Source: an uncultured Phycisphaerales bacterium
GTDB lineage: Bacteria > Planctomycetota > Phycisphaerae > WQYP01
DNA: 64,000 nucleotides
Assembly (NCBI GenBank): GCA_903845195.1
Contig: CAIMWO010000010.1
Location: forward strand, 1-64,000
Direction of reading: 5' to 3'
Shown: one piece after another, positions 1 to 8,665 of the stretch
Numbering within the stretch: position 1 is the stretch's first letter
Layout: each line of letters opens with the position of its first letter
Notes under the pieces: model-generated
What the model was told of the DNA's origin: nothing
The model's database searches: none
The model's input: the letters and a program-made list of their open reading frames with translations, nothing else
Position numbers and translations under genes: made by a program

Positions 1-102
1 CTCGATTGAAGGTCTATCTCAAACGCTCTTTTTCGATGCACCCAGTCGCGAATTCACATCATTGAAAGGACTCTTGAGATAGCGTCTAAGGTCGAGCCAT
101 CC

Positions 103-190
103 GGAGAGTTGTCCGAGCGGCTTAAGGAACACGACTGGAAATCGTGTGTGGATGATAAGTCCACCGTGGGTTCGAATCCCACACTCTCCG
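103..190 (+). tRNA. tRNA-Ser (anticodon GGA)
   Basis: Type II tRNA with a long variable arm, as expected for serine. The 7-bp acceptor stem GGAGAGT (103-109) pairs with ACTCTCC (183-189), with G190 as discriminator. The anticodon stem CACGA/TCGTG encloses the loop CTGGAAA, giving anticodon GGA, which reads UCC/UCU. The T-arm contains the canonical GGTTCGAATCC. The 3' CCA is not encoded. No split or degenerate copy of its 3' end was seen elsewhere in the window. Confidence 0.97.
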
Positions 191-200
191 CTTAGATTTT

Positions 201-245
201 AACGCCGCCGCAAGTGCTTATATTGCAAGTACTTGCGGCGGCGTT
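201..245 (+). terminator. Strong hairpin downstream of tRNA-Ser, probable terminator
   Basis: A perfect 15-bp inverted repeat (AACGCCGCCGCAAGT at 201-215, ACTTGCGGCGGCGTT at 231-245) begins 10 bp after the tRNA and has a loop of about 15 nt. The stem is GC-rich. The following CTTCGTTG is only weakly T-rich, so intrinsic termination is likely but not textbook. It could instead be a processing hairpin. Confidence 0.7.
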
Positions 246-309
246 CTTCGTTGACGCAGATGACTGGGGCAATACTGTGTCAATCAGGCGGATCGATTTC
301 GCCACCGAG

Positions 310-524
310 TGGCAATTGGATATGTTAAGGTTTGGGGGAACTCTTTTTTAAAAGGCCTCCAGCACCGCTGGGTCGGCGTCGGGGTGCGTGGTGCGCGGCA
401 TCAGGTCGTTGTAGTCGAGGCGATGGAGCAGGGCGTAGATGCCGCTGAGCGAGTAGCGTTTGCCGAAGCGTTCCTGGATCTTCCCCCGCAGGATCGGGCC
501 GTTGAAGCGGCGCCTTACGAAAAA
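310..524 (-). pseudogene. IS630-family transposase N-terminal fragment (frameshifted)
   Basis: Reading the minus strand gives the stretches GKIQERFGKRYSLSGIYALL and HRLDYNDLMPRTTHPDADP. These match the winged-helix N-terminal part of IS630-type transposases, including the usual conserved tail RP.HP.ADP...EAFKK. The frame stops at TTT-TAA (about 348-353), inside a T/A homopolymer. Removing one base restores the expected AFKKEFPQ, so a one-base insertion has broken it. The 5' side is cut at about 524, where the adjacent IS5-like end begins. There is no DDE catalytic domain, so this is an inactive scar. Confidence 0.7.
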
Positions 525-530
525 CTACTA

Positions 531-690
531 GAGCCTGTTTCAAAACTGACTCAGGGTGATAGGTAGGCAAGCGATATGGAAGAAGGCTTGATAGATGGTA
601 ATGGCGCGGTCGTAGCGAACGACCAGTCGCCGGAAGTTGGCGATCCAAGAGATGCTGCGTTCCATTTTCCAGCGACGCTTTTAGCGTCGG
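531..690 (-). pseudogene. IS5-family transposase C-terminal fragment with left terminal repeat
   Basis: The minus strand encodes KRRWKMERSISWIANFRRLV followed by VRYDRAITIYQAFFHIACL and a TGA stop at 540-542. This is the characteristic C-terminal end of IS5-group transposases (RRW..ER...W...FRRL..RY......Y..FFH.AC..I.L). The flanking GAGCCTGTTTCAAAA (531-545) resembles the terminal inverted repeat of such elements. An in-frame TAA lies just upstream (681-683), next to a small palindrome GACGCttttaGCGTC (674-688), and no further transposase sequence is visible. The element sits directly against the IS630 fragment, which suggests it inserted into it and later lost most of its length. Confidence 0.75.
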
Positions 691-786
691 ACCTTGCACC
701 CAAGGCGGATGATTGAGGCGCATAGTCACAAGGAGTTATGCAATTTGCGGAGTAAAGTCGGTGTGACGGGCTGGCAAATCGAGGAG

Positions 787-1698
787 TTATAGGTGGCTTG
801 CGCGGTATGTTTTCCGCAGCCAAGATCCGACCTGTTCGACCACTTTCGCTTGTCCGCCACCCGGCACCAGCATGTGATTGGTTCCTTCGATCTCGACGAA
901 CGTAATCCGGCGCCCTTTGACGTGACCGAAGACTTGATATTGGTGCAGCCAGCGCTGCTTGCTTCCGGCGTTTACGCACAATATCGGCAAGGCTCTCGCG
1001 GCCACACGTCTGCTCGCCAGCACCAGGGGGTGATTGATTCCGTCGGGAAATCGTGGGCCGAAGATCCTATCCCGCCCGTGCCTCAGACTGAGGAATCCTT
1101 TCCTAAGCGGGCGCAACCAGATTGAATCGGCATTGTTTTTGAGAGTCGTGAGAAGCCTCTGTCGTAGATTCGACTTTCCGTTTCGAAGGGCGTTCTTCTT
1201 CCGCGGCGTTCGGCCGGGCATCTGCGATCCTGGCGATCCGACAAGAAAATAGGTCGGCTCCAGCAGTATCAGTCCCAGCACGCCCGCGGGCCATTGGTCT
1301 GCGGCGAAGAGGCTGGTGATGGCGCCGCCACACAGGCCGCCAAGCACAATGCCGCGCAACTCAAACCGCTGGATCAGTTGTTCCACCAGTGCCGCGGCAC
1401 ACTGCGCGTATCCGCCGTTTTCCGTGAAATCCCAGAGCAGTCGCTCGCTGCGCGGCAGTTCACCGGGCGAGTCTCCCAATCCCGGCATGTCGAAACGAAA
1501 GGCCGGGAAACCATTGGCCGCGTGTTCGTCCGCGAGATGCACGGACATATCCGCGAGTCCCGCCCGCGGCAACTGGGCAAAGTTCAGAATCAACACCGCC
1601 ACGTCTCGGGCCGACGACGGGCCGTCGCCATTTTCCGGCAGGTGGTACGTTCCCACCAGCCGCTGCCCCGCGATGTCGATGTTGACAACCTTCCTCAC
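787..1698 (-). CDS. Exosortase-associated alpha/beta hydrolase, type 1-like
   Basis: A protein of about 303 residues with an alpha/beta hydrolase fold: core FRFDMPGLGDS, then the nucleophile elbow GLCGG (Cys near residue 123), and a late EGTNHM segment carrying the probable catalytic His. The elbow has Cys where most members have Ser. As I recall, exosortase-A-associated hydrolase 1 proteins have a similar GLCDG-type elbow. I chose the GTG start at 1698 because it overlaps the upstream stop as GTGA and is preceded by a GGGGGAGG ribosome site. A longer in-frame ATG at 1746 would overlap the upstream gene by 52 bp. It is the last gene of the minus-strand operon and probably acts on an acyl or thioester intermediate of polysaccharide or lipid modification; the substrate is unknown. 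Confidence 0.8.
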   Translation of the reverse strand: MRKVVNIDIAGQRLVGTYHLPENGDGPSSARDVAVLILNFAQLPRAGLADMSVHLADEHAANGFPAFRFDMPGLGDSPGELPRSERLLWDFTENGGYAQCAAALVEQLIQRFELRGIVLGGLCGGAITSLFAADQWPAGVLGLILLEPTYFLVGSPGSQMPGRTPRKKNALRNGKSNLRQRLLTTLKNNADSIWLRPLRKGFLSLRHGRDRIFGPRFPDGINHPLVLASRRVAARALPILCVNAGSKQRWLHQYQVFGHVKGRRITFVEIEGTNHMLVPGGGQAKVVEQVGSWLRKTYRASHL

Positions 1699-2660
1699 GC
1701 GACCTCCCCCGAGATCTTTGACAAGGCATCCTTCATCCAGGCGCAACTCGGAACGGTCAAGTAGCTGACATCGGGATTCAAGGAGGGCGGCTCATCTTCC
1801 GGGCGCGTCTTTCGGCCAAAATTGACACCGACCTTGGCGGCCAGGGGCAGCAGGTTTCCGGCTCTTTGGTCCAATTCCATGACGTGCCAGGGCCGCGGCG
1901 CCTGCGACGCGTCACGTGGATCTGCAGGCAGCGTCAAGGGAAAGTCCGCCGATTCACGCCACAGGCGCTCTGACCAGGGGTAACCTTCTACTTCGACCAA
2001 TCCTCCGCATTCCATGACCTTGATGTAGTCGTCCCGCGTGCGGCGGCCGTTGGCGGGCAAGAGGGCAAAATCCGTGGCCAAGCGAAGCCGCAGGGTGTCG
2101 TAGAGCAGTTGCCGCGCGGACTCCGGTGGTGACCACAACAACATGGCATGGCCCAGGCCTTCGCTGAAAGCGCGGGCACACAGGAGCGCTCCCAGTCCGA
2201 CGCCGTTTAGGATCAGCGGCAGCGTATTCGACTGTGCACGGAGAATCTTCGAACAGTGGCGGATATCTTCCATCCAGGTGGTCAGGCTTTGTTTTTCGAA
2301 GGCGCCAGAGCTTTCACCAACGCCACGAAAATCGAAGCGCAATACCTGGAATCCCTCGGCCGCCAGGAAGCGCGCCCAACGCACCCACAGGGCATAGGCA
2401 TGAGGTCGTTCCGACGCAAAAGGTCCCACCAAGAGCACCTGCCCGATGGGCGATATGGCGGGTTCGTGCAGCACGTAGTAAAGCTGCTCCGAGTCCACAT
2501 CCAGGTAGTCAGCGCGTTCCTGCAAGCAGTGTCCCCCGTCAATCGGCGCAAGGCGTGCACCATTGTGAATCGCGGCGGCAGGCCGATAACTCTTATTCGC
2601 AAGAGGATCGGATCCCGGAGGGTTTTCAAGCTTCGCGAGGTTGGCGCAGACGTGTTTCAT
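1695..2660 (-). CDS. Exosortase-associated alpha/beta hydrolase, type 2-like (nucleophile missing)
   Basis: A protein of 321 residues. The region VLLVGPFASERPHAY and RFDFRGVGESSG resembles exosortase-A-associated hydrolase 2 proteins, which are alpha/beta hydrolase relatives. Where a catalytic Ser is expected, the elbow reads NGVGLGA (residues 152-158), so Gly155 occupies the nucleophile position. This loss is consistent with what I recall of that family, so the protein may be a non-catalytic partner of the downstream hydrolase. It is coupled to that gene by a GTGA overlap. It lies 218 bp beyond the methyltransferase gene with no clear terminator between them. Function beyond fold assignment is inferred from context. 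Confidence 0.78.
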   Translation of the reverse strand: MKHVCANLAKLENPPGSDPLANKSYRPAAAIHNGARLAPIDGGHCLQERADYLDVDSEQLYYVLHEPAISPIGQVLLVGPFASERPHAYALWVRWARFLAAEGFQVLRFDFRGVGESSGAFEKQSLTTWMEDIRHCSKILRAQSNTLPLILNGVGLGALLCARAFSEGLGHAMLLWSPPESARQLLYDTLRLRLATDFALLPANGRRTRDDYIKVMECGGLVEVEGYPWSERLWRESADFPLTLPADPRDASQAPRPWHVMELDQRAGNLLPLAAKVGVNFGRKTRPEDEPPSLNPDVSYLTVPSCAWMKDALSKISGEVA

Positions 2661-2878
2661 CGGTTTTGAAACGAAAACGTAACCACTTCTGATGGTATCC
2701 TAAAGCCCACAGCATTCGCGCGGAAAAAGGCGAAGTGCTGAAGAAAACATACCTCGCAGCCATGCTTTGTCAAAGAAACTCCACAACAATTCGCGGCCAT
2801 GGGGTGTCGTTGGTCGGGACTTTGGAGCGGCTTCCCTGCAAGGCGAGGCTGCAGGCGCAAAACCTGCCGATGTACCGC

Positions 2879-3628
2879 TCATGACGCGGCGTAGATACGC
2901 CAGAAGGGGGCGAGGCGGAGCGGCTTCCAGAAGTTCGATTGGTGGAGTTGATCACCCACAACCTTGGGGGCCTTGCGAAAGACGAGCAGCGCGGGGCGGG
3001 GATGAGTCGTCAGGGATCGTTCAATCACTTCGATGGCGGGCCAGGTAATCGACTCGGGGAAAGGATTGTTGAAAAAGAAGAGTTGGGGCTCGTTGGGAAT
3101 TTCCCATTTGAAAAAGTCGCAATGGATCCATTCGGGGTTGAGCGTGCGGCCGGTCTTCTGATTGTAGATATCGACGTTGCGGCGGGCGATTTCGATGAGT
3201 TCCGGCGTGAGTTCGACGCCCATGAGTTTGCGGAAGGGGAACTCGCCGGCGAAGAGTACGGCCGCCCCCTTGCCGGAGCCGACATCGACAAAAGTGTACG
3301 GCGCGAGCGGCTGCGGGATCGAGCGGAGAATTTCGCGCAGGAAATCGCGATTGATGGCGGAGTAGCCCCAGACTGTGTCGTCGGTGGGGTTGCTGGAGAC
3401 GCGGACATCGAGGCGGCGGAAGGTGTCAGTGCCGTGGGCAGCATCGAAGGCTTCGCTGCGGCGGCGCGTGCGTTTGTGCATGCGCTTCATGGTGTTTTCG
3501 AGCGTACGTCCGAGCGGGTTTGAATTTCCGCCGACGCGTGCAGCGATACGGGACAAGAGCACGTATCCCCAACCGAGATGGGCGCGCATGGCGAAGAGGT
3601 CGCGAACTTGCATGAGCTTTCGATTCAC
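2879..3628 (-). CDS. Class I SAM-dependent methyltransferase
   Basis: A protein of 249 residues. Motif I is FVDVGSGKGAAVLFAG with an acidic residue at the end of the next strand (MGVELTPELIEIARRN). This is the S-adenosylmethionine-binding pattern of class I methyltransferases. FFFNNPFPESI occupies the motif IV position (NNPF). The N-terminal 70 residues are basic and not recognised. The start is GTG at 3628 with GGGAG six bases upstream. It follows the NAD-synthase-like gene by 43 bp in the same operon, so it probably methylates a product of this side branch. The acceptor cannot be told from sequence. Confidence 0.8.
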   Translation of the reverse strand: MNRKLMQVRDLFAMRAHLGWGYVLLSRIAARVGGNSNPLGRTLENTMKRMHKRTRRRSEAFDAAHGTDTFRRLDVRVSSNPTDDTVWGYSAINRDFLREILRSIPQPLAPYTFVDVGSGKGAAVLFAGEFPFRKLMGVELTPELIEIARRNVDIYNQKTGRTLNPEWIHCDFFKWEIPNEPQLFFFNNPFPESITWPAIEVIERSLTTHPRPALLVFRKAPKVVGDQLHQSNFWKPLRLAPFWRIYAAS

Positions 3629-3671
3629 CAGGTACTCCCACTAAGAAACGAAAAGGCAGGTGTGTTGCTTA

Positions 3672-4667
3672 TCACCTTGGAATCTGAGGGATTTCCTCGA
3701 TGAGGAGCGGTTTGCGGTGGCCGTAGGCGGTGGCGGCGCGCTTGGCATCGATGTCGCGGTAGACGTTTTCAGCCTGGGCCGGGGTGATGCCGGCGGCGGC
3801 GGCGGCTTCGGCGGCGGGGATGTCGTGATTCTTGGCGTATAGGCAGATGTCCATGGGACGGTAGGGGAGTGAAAAGTAAAATTCTTCCTGACTCTGAGCG
3901 AGGGAGTAGGTGTCGGTGGTAGGGGGGCGGGTACGGATGGCGGCGGGGAGGTCGAGGTACTCGGCGAGTTGATAGACCTGCGATTTGTAGAGGTGGGCGA
4001 TGGGTTTGACGTCGGCGGCGCCGTCGCCGTTCTTGACGAAGAAGCCCTGATCGAATTCGAGGCGGTTGGGCGTGCCGAGAACGGCGTAGTTAAGGCGGTC
4101 GGCGTGGTAGTACTCCATCATTTTGCGGATGCGTTGTTTGAAGTTGGTGGCGGCGACAATGCCGAGGTAGGCATCGAGGGTGAGCCGCGTGGTGGTACGC
4201 GTGCCGTCGGGGGCTTCGACGACGAGGCGGAAGATGCGATAGCCCTGGCCGTCGAGGACGCTGGGGAAGATGATTTTCGAGCGATAGCCCGTGCGGTATT
4301 CAGGAATGACGGAGCGGATGAATTCGTCGCGGCGCTGGTAGCAGCCGGCGGCTTGGAGGGTTGGGGTGATGTCTTCGAGGACGGTTTCGATGCCGAGGTG
4401 ATCGGCGATGAGGCGGCTGAGGCCCAGGGTGTCGGAGGCGGAGTCAGATTCGGGCATGAAGAGGCCGAGGACATAATTGGGACCGAGGGCACGGACGGCC
4501 AGGGCACAGCAGACACTGGAATCGATGCCGCCGGAGAGGCCGATGACGAGGCCCTTGCGGCGCAGGGTGCCGCGGACCTGGTCGCGAAGTGCAGCGACGA
4601 TGCGGTCGGTTTCCTTGGCGGCATCGAGCTGCAGGACAGCGGCGGAGAATTGCTTTTCTTGCGGCAT
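3672..4667 (-). CDS. NAD(+) synthase-like ATP-dependent amidotransferase (NadE family)
   Basis: A protein of 331 residues. The PP-loop LSGGIDSS (residues 44-51) binds ATP and marks the N-type ATP pyrophosphatase fold. GTPNRLEFDQGFFVKNGDGA and DVKPIAHLYKSQVYQLAEYL correspond to the deamido-NAD/ammonia region of NadE. There is no glutaminase domain, so it would be ammonia-dependent or fed by a partner. Its place between an acyl-CoA ligase, an acyl carrier protein and an AsnB-like gene suggests a dedicated role in EPS side-group synthesis rather than housekeeping NAD production. NadE-like paralogues are known in EPS gene clusters. The ATG has GAGG seven bases upstream. Confidence 0.82.
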   Translation of the reverse strand: MPQEKQFSAAVLQLDAAKETDRIVAALRDQVRGTLRRKGLVIGLSGGIDSSVCCALAVRALGPNYVLGLFMPESDSASDTLGLSRLIADHLGIETVLEDITPTLQAAGCYQRRDEFIRSVIPEYRTGYRSKIIFPSVLDGQGYRIFRLVVEAPDGTRTTTRLTLDAYLGIVAATNFKQRIRKMMEYYHADRLNYAVLGTPNRLEFDQGFFVKNGDGAADVKPIAHLYKSQVYQLAEYLDLPAAIRTRPPTTDTYSLAQSQEEFYFSLPYRPMDICLYAKNHDIPAAEAAAAAGITPAQAENVYRDIDAKRAATAYGHRKPLLIEEIPQIPR

Positions 4668-4681
4668 GAGGGAACCTCAAC

Positions 4682-6216
4682 TCAGAGTGCGCGTTTGTTG
4701 ATTTTACCGGAGGACGTTCGGGGCATCGACTCGCGGATTTCGACGAGCTTGGGAACCATGAAATCTTCCAGATGCGCGGCGCAGTAGCGGAGGATGTCTT
4801 TTTCAGTGATGGCGGTGGAGGAGGCGACGACGACGGCTTTGACGGCCTGGCCGAGGACGGGATCCGGCACGCCGATGACGGCGGCTTCGACGATGCCGGG
4901 CATGGCGTGGAGGACGTTTTCGACTTCCTTGGGGCTGACCTTTTCGCCGCGGGATTTGATGATGTCGTCGCGCCGGCCGAGGAAATAGAGGTAGCCTTCC
5001 TCATCGGTGCGGAAGATGTCGCCGGTGTAGAGGACTTGTTCGTTGGGGAGCGGGCCGGGGCGGAGCATTTTGGCGGTTTCTTCGGGTTTTTCCCAATAGC
5101 CGGACATGACGTTGGAGCCGCGGACGACGAGTTCGCCGGTGGAGTTGTTGGGCAGGCGATTGTTCTGTTCATCGACGAGCCATGTTTCGACATTGGGCAT
5201 GGCGTGGCCGACAGAGCCGGGGCGGATGTCGATTTGTTCCGGCGGCAGATAGCCGACGCGTTTGCATTCGGTGAGGCCGAACATGGAGAAGATTTGGATC
5301 TTAGGAAAGAGGAGGCGGAGCTTGCGGATGTGTTCAACGGGCATGGCCGCGCCGGTGTTGGAGAGGTAGCGAAGTGAGGAGAAGTCGTAGGGCGTGAGGT
5401 CCATCTGTATGAGCATGGCGGCGATCATGGGGACGACGGGCAGGCCGGTGACGCGTTCTTTGGCGATCTTTTTGAGAACGACGGCGGGGTAGGCGAAGGT
5501 CCGTTCGAGGACGAGCGTGCCGCCGAATTTGAAGACCATGATGAGCTGGTAAAGGCCGTAGTCGAAGGATAGCGGGAGGACGTTGATGACGATGTCGTCT
5601 TCGGTGTTGCGGAGGTAGGTGGTGATGGAGGTGGCGGCGGCGACCATGTTGAGGTGCGTGACCATGACGCCTTTGGGATCGCCGGTGGAGCCGGAGGTGT
5701 AGATGAGGGAGGCGAGGTCGACGTCGATGCAGACTTGAGGAGGCGGGTTGGCGCCGTCGGGGTGACGGGCGAGGAGGTCGGTCCATGAAGTGATGTTGAG
5801 GGAAGCGTTCGTGGGAAGAGTTTCGGCCGCACCGACACCGATGAGGTTTTGAGATGGGCGGATTGAAGGAGGAAGGATTGCCACTGTTGGATTTTCTCGG
5901 CCGTGGTGATGAGGGCGGCGGCGCGGGAGTTATTGAGGACGTAGGAGAGTTTATCGGATTTGGTGGAGGCGTTGATCATCATGAAGACGCCGCCGGCTTT
6001 GAGTATGGCCCAAACGGAGATGACGGCTTCGACGGAGTTATCGAGGCAGACGGCGACGCGGTCGCCGCGGCGGACACCGGAGGCGAGCAGACCGTGGGCG
6101 AGGCGATTGGCGAGCTGGTCGATCTCGGCGTAGGTGAGGCGCTGCTCGCCGCAGATGAGGGCGGTTTTTCCGGGGAGGCGGCGGGCGGTGTTTTCGAGAA
6201 ACTCGTGAAGGAGCAT
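4682..6216 (-). pseudogene. AMP-forming acyl-CoA ligase, exosortase-associated type, split by one frameshift
   Basis: Two overlapping frames together make one ligase of about 510 residues. The N-terminal part begins MLLHEFLENTARRLPGKTAL at 6216 and runs to SAHLK; the second frame continues NLIGVGAAETLP to a normal C-terminus. The second frame contains the AMP-binding loop IYTSGSTGDPKGV, an LYTGDIFRTDEEGYLYFLGR region and the C-terminal SSGKIN with the catalytic Lys. The break lies at an A4 run (plus-strand T4 at 5847-5850). Adding one A restores L-K-N-L-I, so it is either a real single-base deletion or a sequencing error. All motifs are otherwise intact and neighbours are tightly spaced (18 bp from the ACP gene). 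It would adenylate an acyl or amino acid and load it on the adjacent carrier protein. Confidence 0.85.
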
Positions 6217-6234
6217 GAACGGGTTCTCCGTTAA

Positions 6235-6498
6235 TCAGTGGGCGGCGGGGGTGGCGAGCTTGGACTGGATGAAGGCTGCCAGGCGCCGGATGGAATCCAG
6301 ATTTTCGGGAACGATTTCTTCATCACGGATTTTAATCTTGAAGGTTTTCTCCACGTAGGTGACGAGTTCAAGGACGCCGGTGGAGTCGATGATGCCGTTC
6401 TCGAGGAAGGAGGCCTCAGGTGTGAGATCGGCGGACTCTTCGCCATAGAGGAAGTTTTCAACGATGAAGTGACGAATTTGGGGTTCAAGCGTGGGCAT
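6235..6498 (-). CDS. Acyl carrier protein
   Basis: An 87-residue, acidic, helical protein. GIIDSTGVLEL carries the phosphopantetheine attachment Ser (Ser39, DS motif), and the length is normal for a stand-alone carrier protein. Its ATG lies inside the end of the asparagine-synthase gene (14-bp overlap), so the two are probably translated together. The acyl-CoA ligase follows 18 bp later. The likely role is to hold an acyl or amino-acyl group activated by that ligase while the amidotransferases and methyltransferase act. The tethered group is not known. Confidence 0.92.
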   Translation of the reverse strand: MPTLEPQIRHFIVENFLYGEESADLTPEASFLENGIIDSTGVLELVTYVEKTFKIKIRDEEIVPENLDSIRRLAAFIQSKLATPAAH

Positions 6499-8431
6499 GG
6501 GTACCGAGCCTCCCGAAATGAGTTATGAATTGTTCATTGACCAACTGCGTGGAGAGGATGCCGATAACGGCCATATTGTCCTTTACGCCGATGGCTTGTC
6601 CAGAGCGCGATTTACGGACGAGTTCAGTGACGGAGCGCGAATTGAAGATGCCGGTCTGATCGAGGTGTTTTTCGGAAAGGAGTTCGCTCACGTAAGGGGG
6701 TTCGCTGCCGTTGGTGGGGAGAACGCTGGCGGAATCCGGCGCGCGATAGGGTTGCTTGGGGCGTCTGCGAATGGAGTCGGGGACGCGATCGCCGATGGCT
6801 TTCTTGAGGATGTACTTCTCGTTCATGCCTTTCATTTTCAAGCGCGGCGGGATGGTGGCGGCGAAATCGACGACGCGGTGATCGAGGAAGGGGAAGCGGC
6901 CTTCGATGCCGTGGCTCATGGCCATGCGATCCCCCTGCGAGGAGAGGATGTAGCCGGGGAGAAGGAATGACGTTTCCAGGTATTGGGCCTGGCAGAGGGG
7001 CTGCCACTTGGAGAATTCCGCCGGCAACATGGCGAGAAGCTCTTCGCAGGGGTCATAGCCGTTGAGGGCGGCGCGCGTTTGGGCGGAGTAGAAGAGTTTG
7101 GACTTGGCGGTTAGTTTCCAACGCGGCAGGTGCGAGAAGAAGGGGCTCGACAGGTCGGCAGGGCTGACGTGGAAGAATGCCTGGAGGTACGCGGGCGTTT
7201 GTTTTTGCAGGTTGCCCATGTAGGGATAGAGCTTGGCCAGCAGCAGAGGACGGAGGCGCGAACGGGGGCTTTGACCCCAGAAGCGGCGGACCTTGGCTTC
7301 CTTAAAGATGTCGTAGCCGCCGAGGATTTCGTCGGCGCCTTCGCCGGTGAGGACGACTTTGTAGCCGTTCTCGCGGACGAGCTGGGAGAGCATGTAGAGG
7401 GGCGACGGGGCGGTGCGGATGATGGGCTTTTCGGTATGCCATACGACATCCGGGAAGATGCGGCCGATGTCGGAGGTGGAGCATTCAATGTGTTGATGGC
7501 GCGTGTCGAGGTGGCGGACCATTTCATCCTGGGAGGTGCGTTCGTCGAATTCGGGAACATCGAAGACGACGGAGAATGTTTTGAGGGGGGTGGTGGTGAA
7601 GTTTTTGATGAGGGCGGTGGTGACGGAGGAATCGAGTCCGCCGCTGAGGTAGGCGCCGACGGGGACATCGGCGCGGAGGCGCAGGCGCGTCGCATCGACA
7701 AGTAGTTCAAGGAGGTGTTGAGCGCAATGCTCTTCGTTCATCGGTGCGAAGTGCGTGGGGTAGGACGGTTGCCAATAGCGTTGAAGGTGCACTTCGCCTT
7801 GCGAGACTTTCATGGAGTGACCGGGGGGCAACTCTTGTATGCCTTCGAAGATGGTGCGCGGCGGGAGGCAGAACCAGAAGGTAAGGATTTGATCGAGGGC
7901 TTTGAGGTCGAGGGTGCGCGGGACGCCGGGGTAAGAGAGGATGGACTTCATTTCCGATGCGAAGAGGAAGGTGCCTTCGTGCATGCGGTAAAAGAGCGGG
8001 CGCACGCCGAGGCGATCGCGGGAGATGAAGAGTTCTTGTTTGCCTTCGTCCCAGATGGCGAAGGACCATTGGCCGTTGAAATCGCGGACGCAATCGGGGC
8101 CTTTGTCTTCATAGGCGTGAAGGATGACTTCGGTGTCGGAGGTGGTGGCGAAACGGTGGCCGCGGGATTCGAGGGATTTGCGAAGTTCGATGTAATTGAA
8201 GATTTCGCCGTTGAAGGTGATGGTGAGAGAGCGGTCTGCATTGTGCATGGGTTGCTGGCCGGTGGCGAGATCGATGATGCTGAGGCGTGCGTGGGCCAGC
8301 CCGACCGGGCCATGGGCGTAGATGCCGGACTCGTCGGGTCCACGATGCTGGACCAGGTCGATCATCGTACGCAAGGCATCGCGGTCCGCGGAGCTTCCCT
8401 TGGATTCGAGAATTCCGGCCACCCCACACAT
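6485..8431 (-). CDS. asnB: Asparagine synthase-type amidotransferase (glutamine-hydrolysing)
   Basis: A protein of about 648 residues with the two AsnB domains. The N-terminal class II glutaminase begins MCGVAGI, and Cys2 is the catalytic nucleophile. That fixes the start at the ATG at 8431, not the TTG one codon earlier. RHGP, NGEIFNY and the later SGGLDSS PP-loop (near residue 262) complete the ammonia-transfer and AMP-forming halves. AGGAG lies 9 bases upstream. Exosortase/EPS loci commonly carry such an amidotransferase that amidates a sugar or acyl intermediate rather than free aspartate. As first gene of the minus-strand operon it sets the expression of the ACP, ligase, NadE-like, methyltransferase and hydrolase genes behind it. 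Confidence 0.9.
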   Translation of the reverse strand: MCGVAGILESKGSSADRDALRTMIDLVQHRGPDESGIYAHGPVGLAHARLSIIDLATGQQPMHNADRSLTITFNGEIFNYIELRKSLESRGHRFATTSDTEVILHAYEDKGPDCVRDFNGQWSFAIWDEGKQELFISRDRLGVRPLFYRMHEGTFLFASEMKSILSYPGVPRTLDLKALDQILTFWFCLPPRTIFEGIQELPPGHSMKVSQGEVHLQRYWQPSYPTHFAPMNEEHCAQHLLELLVDATRLRLRADVPVGAYLSGGLDSSVTTALIKNFTTTPLKTFSVVFDVPEFDERTSQDEMVRHLDTRHQHIECSTSDIGRIFPDVVWHTEKPIIRTAPSPLYMLSQLVRENGYKVVLTGEGADEILGGYDIFKEAKVRRFWGQSPRSRLRPLLLAKLYPYMGNLQKQTPAYLQAFFHVSPADLSSPFFSHLPRWKLTAKSKLFYSAQTRAALNGYDPCEELLAMLPAEFSKWQPLCQAQYLETSFLLPGYILSSQGDRMAMSHGIEGRFPFLDHRVVDFAATIPPRLKMKGMNEKYILKKAIGDRVPDSIRRRPKQPYRAPDSASVLPTNGSEPPYVSELLSEKHLDQTGIFNSRSVTELVRKSRSGQAIGVKDNMAVIGILSTQLVNEQFITHFGRLGTHAHA

Positions 8432-8606
8432 CAATTATTCTCCTGATTGCCGAAATGGCGAGTGCAACCGCCCGCATCATTTTCGGTCAATTACTTCCCA
8501 CGAATTAGTACGCGCTGGAACCTGCCGCCATTATTGTGATCTGCATTTTTCGCGACGAGCCGGAACACTCAATTATCGGCCAGCAGCAGATAGCCAAATA
8601 ACGCAT

Positions 8607-8644
8607 AAAAAAAGAGGCCCAACAGCGTTGCGCTTTTGGGCCTC
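8607..8644 (-). terminator. Rho-independent terminator of the VPLPA-CTERM gene
   Basis: On the minus strand a 9-bp stem, GAGGCCCAA (8636-8644) with TTGGGCCTC (8614-8622), is followed directly by seven T (8607-8613). It starts 21 bp after the stop of the secreted-protein gene. It separates that gene from the downstream amidotransferase operon, which therefore needs its own promoter in 8432-8606. Confidence 0.92.
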
Positions 8645-8665
8645 GTGCGAATGATTGCGATGAAC

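Noticed and set aside
674-688. GACGCttttaGCGTC palindrome as a regulatory site
   Set aside because: It lies inside the decayed transposase and is most likely left from that element.
3969-4787. 272-codon plus-strand ORF opposite the NadE-like gene
   Set aside because: It has the Gly/Ala/Glu-rich composition of an antisense shadow and no ribosome site. The minus-strand gene has all NadE motifs.
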